Shown here: positions 37,701 through 48,869 of the stretch, piece by piece
How positions within the stretch are numbered: the stretch's first letter is position 1
Layout: each line of letters opens with the position of its first letter
DNA from: Stromatinia cepivora
Taxonomy: Eukaryota > Ascomycota > Leotiomycetes > Helotiales > Sclerotiniaceae
Direction of reading: 5' to 3'
NCBI GenBank assembly: GCA_014898415.1
Contig: RCTD01000012.1
Span: forward strand, 1,488,001 to 1,552,000
Length of the DNA stretch: 64,000 bases
Program-made: the position numbers and the translations under genes
The notes under the pieces: model-generated
Databases searched by the model: none
Told to the model about the DNA's origin: nothing
What the model saw: the letters and a program-made list of their open reading frames with translations, nothing else

Positions 37701-40700
37701 GATACTGGCTTTTGAACTTTCTCCGTGATGGTAATGAGATAGAAGTTAGAACAAGCGAAGGGCATGAGGGTGGGGTTGATGGGATGTTTGGGAGTTGGGG
37801 GGGGGATGTTTTCAGGTTGTTGAGTGAATTCGATGATTACTTTTGCAAGGCAATGCATGCATATTACTATTCTTCAGGGACCGACTGGGAGGACTGACAA
37901 GACTCAAATTAGCAAGAAAACTAGGAATGCCTACTCTAAACACACATGGCAAGTATCCTACACAATCCCCTTCGCTCATTTTCTCCTCCTCTACCTAATT
38001 ATCCCCTTCATCCCTCACCCCGTCGAAATTCGAACAGAATCACGATGTGCCTTCCATCGCCCTCTCCAACGTAAAATCGGATTACAATATTGTAAAGTGG
38101 ATGATTAACGATTAATTACCCAACTGTGACATAAGTTATCAATATAGGATTTTATCCCTTCTACATCCACGTCGACGGATACCTAATAGACGATGGATGG
38201 AATTCTCAACCGCCCTCACGGCTTCCCATCCATCCCACCTCTTTCTACAAATACCTAGGTACCTCGGCCCCTGTGCTCACTAGTCCAACCTAAACCCCTC
38301 AGCCCTGACTAATCCAGTCTAGATCATTATCAAAGCGCAGTCACTTTTACAGGGCTGCGCTGGATAAAGTAAATTTAGAAGTATACAAATGCCAGATAAA
38401 AATGCCGAAAAAAAATGATGAAAACCAGGGTAACTTTGTATAGCTAAGATATTCAGAAATTATATCATGCGGCATATAATCAGCTGTGCAGGGCAGTCAC
38501 CACTACTTGCTCACTCTCATCCTCCTATCGCACTACTCGCACTGCTATAATAGTGTAGTAAACATATCATTACCGTTAGCATTATCTCCTCAAGCTCCAC
38601 AAACATAACCACATACTCTAAAATCCAATTTGCCGTCTCCATCTTTTTCTTTCCTCTCACAGAAACACGGGCTCATAAGATGTAAACCATCCACCAGTAA
38701 AAACCTTTCAAAAGCCATGGAGTCGGGACTGACACTACTGCAACCGAGGCTCGAGCAATACTGGACAGCAGTGGTTGGCTGGATCCCAGAACCTTGAATT
38801 TGTGCATGGTTCAGTGAAGGGGGCTTAGCAAAAAAGTGGAGAGAGGGGGGCGGATATTAATGACGTTTGTGGGCTGCAATGGCTTTTCGGTGGTGAGTAT
38901 AAAGAGAGACATTAGACATTCGAGTTTCTTTAGAAAATTGAAATAGGCATGTAGCTATATGTATAATTCAATGCGATCGATCGATTGAACAAACCTCCGA
39001 AAAAACTAATCCAATAGCATATCAGCATAATGCCTCTACCTTCGCGTATAATTTACGTGAAAGTTGAAGGTATCTCGACTTCCTGTGTATGCAGGATGTA
39101 GGGACTTACATGGTATTGAATCCTATGGTCCTAATGGAGAAAGCTACGTAATACCCGCAAGAGACGACAGGAATATCGGCAAGAACTGCTCAAGGTTGAT
39201 GCGCTCGGATCAACTACATGTTTATACGGAGGGTAAGTCAAAAGAGTACAATACCCGAAATCATTTGGCCTTGAAAAGGCTGATGGGGATCGTGTTTTAC
39301 ATCCATCCCGTGCCGCCTTGCATTTATCCTACCCTGAACTGTGAGCTTGTTCATTGACTGTTCCTATGCATGTCTTCACTCGTACATACATGAAAACACG
39401 CAAGCAAACTTGCTTCCCGAGTCCATATCTTTGCATTTTTGTGTTGTGTTACCGTAATGGAGGCGCACGAAATCGTCGGGTGGGGTATCAATAGAATGGA
39501 ATGAATGGACGCCCGTCACCTTACTGAAGAAATCTTAATGTAACATAAGTAGGTAGGTGCTGGGTCAACCAACATGGGCTTACGGCGTACTGCATATACT
39601 GGGATCTTGGGACTGGTTGCCTTAATATTGCCTTATTGTGATTTTACCCGGTCTGCCATATAATTAGGAGACCACAAGAGTTTGAATCCTTTGACGTACA
39701 TGAACGGAGTAGAAGGGTGATGTGAGATACTTTTGGATTGGACAAATAGTTGCAGATGATGCAGCCAGGCCGTTTCACATGCATTTGGGTCAAGAGGCGG
39801 GGTAATGAAGTTGCATTCGAGGACAACTTACTTGATATGAATGAACAAGAGACCACCCCCATCCCTAAAGTATTGTGGATACTGAAGAGAGGTAAAGCTA
39901 GGACCGGTAGTCGAATTTTGACTTCTCAAAATGCCAGTGATTTTAAGGGAATTTCAAGTTTATAATAGTGATATAAACACAATGCACCTGCAAAGCGTTG
40001 TGTATAGAGTACCAGACGACCTGAGTCTCACCAGACAGTTCACAATGATCAACATCTTTCATTGATAATTTGGAAAGGATAAAATGCAATCATAAGTTGG
40101 AGAGGAGAGATCATTGGTGAGATTGAGAAAGGTGGTAATGTTGTACGGGCTGTACCTCCGTTTCGAAGATTAACACGAGCCTTGTGAGTGTGGAGTAGTG
40201 CTAGCATGTACTAGACTAACCAATCATGTCAATCATTATATTTGCCCTATCCGCAAGACACGACATTGCATTGGTTTCAGTTGATTCGAGCAGGGCTTAT
40301 GGCGTAAATCGTAAATCCCCGAAATTTGTATGGGTCGAGATGATATATCAATACGAACAACAACAATCAACATAATGCCGGAGTAAAAATGATGCCGAGA
40401 TATTGGATGTATTAGACGTTCAGCTTGAAAATATGATAAGCGCTTCTTTTTTTTCCAACTGCCAGTGGCTGTGCTTAAGATCTCCGGATCTTCATACTAT
40501 ATCGAAATAACTCAAAACAGGGTGCTAAAGTCAATCTGTGGCGATTCCAAGGTTGATCTGCTTTAGAGGCGAAAGTGGTGGGCTTAGTCGGGCAAGGAAG
40601 GTTTGAGTTTGTATGGAACACCAGATGAAGGATAAAAGAATGGAATAATTTCTTCAGACTTGGAGTTAGTTGTATTGGCTGCGAAATTTCAGCAGTCTGC

Positions 40701-41452
40701 AGTAGTAACTTGCAGGGAAGTAGACTCTCCAAAAGGCTGCAGATACTTTACTGACATTTGTCACAGTACAACTTTTCAGTATTAACCTCGTACTAGGTAG
40801 GTAGTAACCAATTGATGAAGTGGTAGGGTATGATGATTGCGGAGGTATATTCGTACTTAGTACAACAATAGGAGCAGGTTACTATTCCTTTAGATCTCTT
40901 CTAGGGAACTCTAGCCATGAACAAAGTGGCTCTCGCCGTAAGTAATTCAGAAATGAGTGGTAAACATTTGTTAAGTTATCTTAGATGAACTCAATCAAGG
41001 ATCTGACTTGTTGATGCATGAAATCCTTGAATATGCATTAGCAATATACTAAACTTTACCATATACCGTTACCGTCAATAACCGTTGTTCAATCGAGAAT
41101 CGAGGTGTGGTCATGTTGATTCTGTTGTTCGTGTGTTCATTTGATCATATTAGATGTTCTAATCTAATAATCAACTCCTTTCTCAATGTTCGCTTTCAAT
41201 AAAAATTTAAATAGATATTATTCTCTTTGATATCCTCGAATATAAAAGTTGTATATTTGAAAGAGGTGTGGTTGCACAATCCGAAATCATTGCCCTTTGG
41301 GGTTACCTGAGAAGAACTTGTAAGGCTGAAAAGGTAGTGTGGAGTGCGAGATTGTACCGACCAATGAAAGAAAATTGAGAAAAATGTCCAAAGCTAACCT
41401 CAAATCAGACGGTGTAGCTAAAAGGGGTAGTAGTCATGGTCAGTGGGCAAGG

Positions 41453-41477
41453 GAATGAATGAATGAATGAATGAATG
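41453..41477. repeat. (GAAT)6 microsatellite
   Basis: Six tandem GAAT units within gene-poor DNA. Confidence 0.9.
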
Positions 41478-42648
41478 CTAGAATACTAATTTCAACTAAA
41501 TAAAAGGTCCAGATGGTTCTCAATTACTTTACTTGTACGAATACGCATAGTCTTATGAAGCTTAAAAGATACCAATAGGAAATGTTAAAATTTCAATCAG
41601 GATTCTATTTAGAACTAACTCAAGCATTCAGACTTTTCACACTCATCATCATAGAATTTGTGATCGATTGCCTTCCTATTGCCCTACCACTCCCCTGTGA
41701 CCCTGTTTGGTAGTGTCTATCTGACAAGGTTGCAGGATAATCATAATCGGGGGCTTGTCTAAGGTATCAGAAAATCCCGCTGCCGTTGTATGCAAGAAGT
41801 CAACCCTATGGGGATTAATTTACATTTTACAAACATCCCACTGGCACCAGCTGGATGCACATCACAGATTCACTGAGCCTATTCGGCCTCGAGAAGACTC
41901 AACGAAGTCTTGAGACTCAATACTAAACCTAGTTCTCAAGACCAGAAGCATTACTGCATCAAACAAATTAGAAAAAAAAGAAGAAAAAAAAGACATAAAT
42001 ATTGTATATTTCAGACGAATAATATCAAAATAGATAGATTGAAATTATAGAATGAATACAGCTACTTGTCCCGGAGTATGTATCTATATCTTACTTGAGT
42101 GAGCTGACTCTGACTGACTGACAATTGCCTTTTCTCTTACTTTCCCCCTCCTTTCCGCTTCCCTTCCTTTCAAATCAACATCCTCTTCTCTTCTTTTGAT
42201 CAACTGCCGTCGCCTGCCTTTCATCGTGTTATTGTACCCACTTTCACGCTGTGCTCCCTTGTACTTGAGATCAAAACAGTACAAAGATCCGGAAAACAGA
42301 CCTAATCCGCAGTGTCATTGCCAGACATAACATAAGAACGTCTAAAATAGAATCAAAAAGAGTTTTGTTATCCATCATCATCATCGATTGCCGTCACAAC
42401 TTCACCAAATTGGATCAACTAAACCTATTTCCTATCTTGGGTTGGTACTCCAGAAACTCCTGCTGGTGGATACTTTTTCCTTCTCCTCTCTAACAGGAAT
42501 AAGAAGAAAACCCTACCATACTACCGTGCGCCGGGAATTGAGACAAGCAGCCTTTTCCATTGTCTTGGCTTTGACAATTTTTTTTATCTTAATAATCTTA
42601 CCTTGATTAAGTTGTTCGAGAAGGCAAGAATTGATTGACTACCGAATA

Positions 42649-42680
42649 CTCAGTCAGACAGTCACTCAGTCAGACAGTCA
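42649..42680. repeat. Two tandem copies of a 16-bp unit
   Basis: CTCAGTCAGACAGTCA occurs twice in direct succession, each itself built from CAGTCA words. It lies about 1.2 kb upstream of the C2H2 protein start codon. Confidence 0.85.
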
Positions 42681-43543
42681 CTCGTAAGAACGGACCTGCA
42701 ACTCGAATACCTGCCCAGTACTAGTAGCTCTTAATATGTCTATTACCTTCTTGCTCTAATCCAAAAGGAATGAATGAAGGCTTGAACCCTACGAGATTGT
42801 ATGGTCTTCACCTCGCTAATAACGAAGCTTGGGTATCGTATTCATCTATCTATCATTTACTCAGTACAGTACTATCAAATCAAATATCCCATCGCCTTAT
42901 CCATTCATCCTCTTTAGGTCCTCCCTCCCCTTGTTTCCGAATTCCCCACCTCGTTCTTTTCCCTCTAGGAGTCTCACATTGTCCCTCAGTGAACCCGTAA
43001 CCAAGGTCCAATACATCCTGTTCAACCCATTAAGGAGGATACCTGGGTACTTGGAATCCGCCTATCGACTTCAACCTATCGACTTCAACTCTGGTTGGCT
43101 TCCTCCGCTCCCACCCGTCACCTTTCCCACTCTTCCGAATGAAATCCCAGTTTCCCCCCAGCCCTATTGTTTGTCATTTCTATGCTTAAGGCTTATGAGC
43201 TTATGAGAGGGAACGGCCGATTGAATAATACATTCAATGTACGACAATAGGATTCAGAGTTTGTATGTATGTACCTATATTTATGACATATTTACTACTA
43301 CGACTTACTATTACTTACTACTTTATCTACCCTGCAATAGCTTGAGCATCTCTATTCAAATCATCTTGTCGTCTTATCGTCCAGATATGAACTTACTTTT
43401 CTGACTATATTGGTTTGAAACTCAGTTTCTCGATTCATTTTAGGTTTTTTTGGTCGTTAGTACCTACTATTCAGCCCTTCCGCTAAATATTGGCCTAATT
43501 CCTTCCTTCATAACCACAGACGTTCGCCCCGTCATCTCATTTT

Positions 43544-43681
43544 ATGAAGGGTTCGCAAAACAACGTCAACTCCGCGGACTCTTCGACCCTACCTCCCAAG
43601 TTATTTTGCCCTATAGAAAAAAATAAACCCGTCGTTGAAACCCCGGATGTAATGGCCCGGAACCAGTTTTTTGGTAACTAA
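43544..43681 (+). promoter_or_regulatory. Upstream ORF 1 (45 codons) in the putative leader of the C2H2 gene
   Basis: An ATG-initiated frame of 45 codons ends 189 bp before the main start codon. If the leader is transcribed through here it would repress or modulate translation. Transcription is not shown by the sequence alone. Confidence 0.4.
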
Positions 43682-43707
43682 TATACTTTACTTTCGACAA
43701 AATATAC

Positions 43708-43815
43708 ATGTTCCGATTTCCTTTCTTCTCCACTCTCGACTTTTCCCTCCCAAGCAAAACGGCACGTCCGACTTGGCCACTTCTAGACGAAGAGGAGGTC
43801 AGCTCATGTTGTTAG
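43708..43815 (+). promoter_or_regulatory. Upstream ORF 2 (35 codons) in the putative leader of the C2H2 gene
   Basis: A second ATG-initiated frame, 35 codons long, ends 55 bp before the main start. Together with uORF 1 it leaves little room for a leader without upstream ATGs unless the transcription start lies after 43710. Confidence 0.4.
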
Positions 43816-43870
43816 GAGGACTACGATATACATCCACTTAATTTTCCATAGCCTGTGGCCTACTCACACA

Positions 43871-46192
43871 ATGGATATTCCTATGCGTGGCCAAATGCCT
43901 GGCTTCAACACACCCTTACCAGAAATCTGCGTACAAGACTCTCACCACCCCGATAGATACTCAGATGAACATAGATATCATTCTACCATCTCTTCAGCAA
44001 CCGCTCCTGGTCCAATGTCTATACCCAATGCTAGAGAGGCCCCTCCTCCTCCTTTACCACCACCGAGATACATTCCAGACATTTCAGATAATGGGAGAGG
44101 AGATCTTGGATGGCAGTGGGCGAATCAGCGCCGGGAGGTCAATTGGGATGGGCCTGTATCATCTGTACCCGCTGGGTCAAGTTTGTACGGGAGCTATAGT
44201 CGCAAGAGCATTTCAGATGAGCGACCAGATATTGGACGACGAGGGAGCTCAAACGCCACTATTACCGCACACACATCGAAAGACGCGAGCAACCATGTAA
44301 ATACGTTGCCGAAAGATGAGGGATATTCAAGTCTTTCTGCTTCTAATGCAAGCATTGGGTCGACACAGTGAGTGCTACTATTTTGACCTTTGGCCGAAGC
44401 CTCCCGTATTGGGTCGTGTCGCAGACAGCATCGCCAATTTGCTTGCCAATGCTTTACCGATGACAGTGAGGCGTTCTCTTGTATTTTTGGGCTAATCTTT
44501 CCTTTCGCAGATCGAGAACCTCAATAGGCTTTCAAAGTTCAGTCCACGATGCATATCAAACTAGCGCTCAAGCATACGACAAATCATTGTTACAGAAGTT
44601 GGGTGGTAGAGGAGATAATTTCACACAATCAAGACCTTTCGCAAAGTCTACGTTTAGCTCATCGGTAAACGATGCATCGCCAACCTCTCGAATAGCGCGG
44701 GAACATGGACATCCCGCTCTCAAGCCATTGTCTCTGCCAATCCATACACACAAACCAGCGCTGGCCGAGAGTCCCATAAATCGGTGGGCAGATTCGCCTT
44801 TGTCATGTGGCATTTCACCTGGCAATCCATATACCAGACTTGGTGGTTTGAATCCGTTTGATTATAGATCGCCAACCGATATCTTAGACAATGAAAGACC
44901 ACCACTACCTTACCCTAGGAGATCAGGAAGCATAGCAGATGATGCATCAAGTATTGCTAGCCAATCTAGGGATAGCTTCCACATGCCTTCTCCGGAATAC
45001 GAAGAAGGTTTTCATATGGAAGAGACGGGGTTGAGACGACTACAGATAGGAGAAGAATATCATGGCCGGAGCGAAGGATACTCTCCCTGCTCTGCTACAG
45101 CCGGGCAAAAACGACGCGCATCTTCCCCTCCCAGGGATGATGGCCTGCATCTGCGCACGGTGGGTAGTGCAAGTGATCTTGCTCGACGTCGTGAGTCTGG
45201 CTCACGTTCAACACCGAGTCCACGCTTTCATTCGACTTCTACGTCTATATCATCTAGTACTTCTCTACCCAGAAACTCATTCTCATCTACATTATCAGTG
45301 GCTGCTAGTAGCGCAACCAGCATGGGTTCATACAGTAGGCTGTCCCATGGAGGTCTCCCACCCGCGCCCATGGATATCAACACCGATATGTCATATAACG
45401 GTTCGATGTCGCTAAACCCCAGCCCGAGGGGATCAATTTCGGCTAGAACTACCCATCACCGAGCTTTATCTGAGAGCCGACCTCTAACCAATGCACGAAA
45501 AATGCCAGAGGTCTTGGGACACGTGAAACACAACAGTGCTCCTAGCAGACAAGGCGGTTTTATTTGTGTATGCTGCCCCAAAAAACCGAAGAAATTTGAC
45601 ACCCAGGAAGAACTCAAGTCAGTGCTATTTAAATCTAATAGTCTATTTATGCTAACCACAAATCAGCGCGCATGAACAAGAAAAGCAATACGAATGCCTA
45701 TACTGCCCCAATCGTTTCAAGAATAAGAATGAGGCCGAAAGGCATCAAAATTCTTTACATCTCCGCCGTCATTCCTGGTCGTGCGCTGCGCTGCTAGATT
45801 GGCCGCATGCTTTCCATCCTTCTCCTTCGCGTCCCAATGACGCGGATACTTGTGGGTACTGTGGTGAAGATTTTCCAAGGAGCGGAATTACGAATCATGA
45901 AGGATCGCCGATGCCTGTGGCGACAAATGAGGATTGGGATATCAGGGGCGCTCATTTGCAAGAGATGCATAAGTTTGGAGAATGTAACCATGCAAAGAAA
46001 TTTTTCCGCGCAGATCATTTCCGTCAGCATCTAAAACATAGTCATGCTGGGACAAGTGGAAAATGGACGAACATGCTTGAGAACGCTTGTATGATAGACG
46101 AGCCACCTCCAGAGCCACTTAGGGGACCCGAAAGAGTCAGTCCCGGTGGAGTAAGAGTAGGCAGGATCAACGAAGAAGACGAAGTGCTATAA
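43871..46192 (+). CDS. C2H2 zinc-finger protein, probable transcription factor
   Basis: Exons 43871-44367, 44511-45617 and 45667-46192, phases consistent, 709 residues. Residues 1-500 are disordered, with a Pro run near residue 60 and many Ser/Thr tracts. The conserved block RALSESRPLTNARKMPEVLG and HNSAPSRQGGFICVCCPKKPKKF precedes the fingers and recurs in fungal C2H2 proteins of unknown name. One classic finger is CLYCPNRFKNKNEAERHQNSLH (C545-x2-C-x12-H-x4-H). An atypical Cys-rich finger lies before it (CVCCPKKPKKF...H). Two further Cys/His modules follow: CGYCGEDFPRSGITNH and ECNHAKKFFRADHFRQHLKHSH. DNA binding is likely but not proven; a nuclear role is inferred. Its proximal leader carries upstream ORFs. 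Confidence 0.88.
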
Positions 46193-48017
46193 AATTAAAG
46201 GGCTGTCAAAATTATGGCCTGTTTGAGTCACCCTGAGATGCCGAATAAATACAATTTTCTGCGGGTTATTAACAAAAAGGTTCATATATGGATTTAAAGA
46301 GTATTCGAACGGCGGAAACAATCATCATGAATTGAGAAGGAAACCTAGGGTCCCATCTATATCAGGAGTTGACTTGGGAGCATCGCTTGCACTACACTGC
46401 ATATTCTTTTATTTTTCATGACAGGAGTACTCTTACATCTGCATCAATTAGGCGTTTGTGATATTTAAACCTTTTCTTTCTACGTTTGGGAGTTAGTGTC
46501 AACTCTCTATAATCAGCAAATATTCAAGAAACAGACTTGTCAAACTCAATTTCCGTTGTTTTCGGGCGCGTGACTCGGGAACGGATGGGAATATGGGTGG
46601 GAAGAGCAAGCAAAATAATGGTGTTGTCTTGGACTTTATCACCAACGTCATCCGGCGCAAAAATGCTTATACGTTGGGCTCTGCTATCGATGGAAGAGGC
46701 GTGGCTACAGAAGCGGGAGAAACGCAGGGAAGGGCAAAATAGGTTATTCGTCTAAATGGCAAGGATTTTGTATGTATAGCATAACACAAAAGCAAAGGCG
46801 CGTCCAGCGCCTTCGGCGTAAGAAATAAAAGTTTACAACCTTGAATTTGTGATCTGTTGATTTTTTGGGCTGTTACATTTCGAATATTGATATTGTTTTA
46901 CCGTGATGGGATAAAAAACTACGGAGCGGCACTACCTCTTAAGATTTATACAAAGAATTTTTCTACCGACTGCTGACATCTCATCAATATGATGGATGAA
47001 GCATACGCACCTGGGTAAACCTTAGAGAATATTAGCTATGAAGCAAAGCGATAATAAACTCATCTAGGGAATTCTCCAGGGGTTCGGGGTGGACAAGGGC
47101 TTGACTCAAGATGCATATGTGGTGAGATGGAAGCTGGAGATTGAAATAAAGAGGAAAGGGCTGAGGAAGAAGGACATAGAGAGGTGATTTTGAGAGTGCG
47201 TATTATGTTCTCCTTCAAACTTCGTCTAGGGAAGGAAAACAGGGACATGCAATGGTATGGGTAGTGAAGGCTTTGGTCATTTGCACAGGCAAAAAGTTAT
47301 CTCATATTGTTACGTGGTTTAGAAGTTCCTCACTTTCTGGTCTAGCTGGAAATAAGATTTGCGGACAAACTGTCAAAGCTAGAAAAGTATTGGGTGGTCA
47401 CTCCAGTCTCATCTGATGACGTACAGGAAGTGACGATGGAAGCCATATCAATAAATCATTTTAGTTGGATGATCGCTGTTTTCTTTTCTTGGCCACAAGT
47501 AAAATGACAGACTAGGCAAAGCAGTTATCCAAAAGAAATCGTGATTGGAGGCTGATGTTGAGACGTGTTTCTGGACTAGATGGGAATAGCCCTGAATACA
47601 TTGCTGTGTCATTGACAGATCGAGATCGAGGTCGAGGTCGCTAGCCGGCTGGCTAAGGAGGCTAAAACTTTCGATTATCTGAACGGCGCCTTAGAGAATA
47701 TTTTAATGCGGTTGCTAATATCGACGTTTGGTAAATTCAGTCTAGCGTGGTCGGTGTATTTGTCTTTCGAAAGTTTAAATCATGATTAGCTTGGGTCTAA
47801 TCCAGACGTTTCATGATCTAGATAATCCAATTACCGATTCTCCTTCCCAAACTGGCCATAGTTAATTCACTAGCCTAGTGATCCATCTTACGGCTGTAAA
47901 TCTGGCTGTACTTGATTTACTAGCGTGGTGATTGTTCTGGTAGCTCTCAGCTCTCACGCCTATAAGTACATGGCTTCCCCTCGATGTTTTTTCAAATCCT
48001 TCTTTTCTTCTTCAGTG
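46193..48017. other. Intergenic region downstream of the C2H2 gene
   Basis: No gene recognised. Near 47865-47940 the words around CTAGCCTAGTGAT and CTAGCGTGGTGAT form an imperfect direct repeat. GAGATCGAGGTCGAGGTCG near 47619 is a short tandem word, directly followed by the palindromic GCTAGCCGGCTGGC. The right end adjoins the fold-back cluster. Confidence 0.5.
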
Positions 48018-48265
48018 CAATTGTGAGTTCAACCCACCATCCCTTGATCTCCCATCTCTGCTGTCCAAGCACCTTGTTCCCTTCATTGAGCCAAAACTAT
48101 CAGCCCTGAGTCGTTTTCTACTACTCTGATCCTCTCCCTTCGGGGGGAATGAAATGATGTGTAGTAGAACGCGATTTGGGACTGCTAGTTTTGGCTCAAT
48201 GAAAGGGACAAGGTGCTTTGGACGGCAGAGATGGGAGGTCGAGGGGTGATGGGTTGGATTTCAAT
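48018..48265. repeat. Fold-back element 1 (long inverted repeat, about 105-bp arms)
   Basis: The left arm (about 48018-48124) and right arm (about 48160-48265) are reverse complements with scattered, mostly C/T or G/A, differences. For example GAGCCAAAAC near 48088 pairs with GTTTTGGCTC near 48187, and CTCCCATCTCTG with the word CAGAGATGGGAG. The loop of about 35 bp contains CCCTTCGGGGGG. No terminal target duplication or transposase is evident. Confidence 0.85.
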
Positions 48266-48274
48266 TACCACTAG

Positions 48275-48386
48275 GCCAAGGCCACCATTTTTCCACTTTG
48301 CCGCCCCTGTTTTTGGACTTCGCCCCCTACGGGGGGTGGGGAACGAAGAAGACGGGGGCGGCAGGTGGATGGTGGTGGCCTTGTCC
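48275..48386. repeat. Fold-back element 2 (inverted repeat with GC-rich core)
   Basis: The left arm (AAGGCCACCATTTTTCC... near 48278, then CCGCCCCTG) pairs imperfectly with the right arm (GGGGGCGGCAGG, GGTGGTGGCCTT ending near 48382). The centre is TTCGCCCCCTACGGGGGG. It begins within 10 bp of the end of element 1. Confidence 0.85.
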
Positions 48387-48387
48387 C

Positions 48388-48513
48388 GTAACTCTGGCCC
48401 AAGCCATCATTTCTCTCTTCGCCTGGTGTCTTTGGACTTCGCCCCCTTCGGGGGGCGAGGAACGAAGAAGACATCAGACGGAGGCGAGGATGATGGCTTG
48501 GGCCAGAGTTGCG
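48388..48513. repeat. Fold-back element 3 (inverted repeat with GC-rich core)
   Basis: AACTCTGGCCCAAGCCATCAT (48390-48410) is matched by its exact reverse complement at about 48490-48510. The inner arms pair imperfectly around GCCCCCTTCGGGGGGC. Its core (48431-48472) is a direct, nearly identical repeat of the core of element 2 (48312-48353): 39 of 42 positions agree by my count. Open frames across elements 2 and 3 therefore repeat a short peptide and are not taken as genes. Confidence 0.87.
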
Positions 48514-48869
48514 TTAGGTCAGCTTCATCGTTGCTTGGGCAGATTAATGCTACCTACCAATCTCCCTTCCCCCCTCGGGAGGCCAGGCACGAGGTTGCGT
48601 CCAGTCTAGGGAATTGGTGAAGTTCGTTGTTCTCTGACATTCTCTACGATCTTCTAGTACCGTGTCTCAAGCAAGTGGAAACCACAGATGTTACAACTTG
48701 ATTTGTCGTTCAATGAAATGCTACGAAATTCAAGATTCCATAAAGCGACACGACCCTTATCCAACCTTCTACATTACGACCACAGTCCTTAAATTCCTCT
48801 CTTCTCCGTCCGATCTCCCAGCCTCGCCTCATTCCTCTTCTCTTTCATCTTCAATTTCCTAGTCGCTCC

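Larger units (their letters stand above)
34765..43543. other. Gene-poor region upstream of the C2H2 factor (about 8.8 kb)
   Basis: No gene is recognised across almost 9 kb. Open frames are short, and overlapping frames at 36000-36400 have no codon pattern. At 35363-35540 a 50-codon frame has coding-like composition (...FEVQVDKDEIEFSKGEL...) but no ATG and no family match, perhaps a relict. Minisatellites are at 41453-41477 and 42649-42680. The right third is pyrimidine-rich and probably carries the promoter and leader of the C2H2 gene. Confidence 0.55.

Noticed and set aside
48213..48620. Open frames of 103-135 codons rich in Gly/Arg
   Set aside because: They run through the fold-back elements, and the repeated peptide simply mirrors the duplicated hairpin core.
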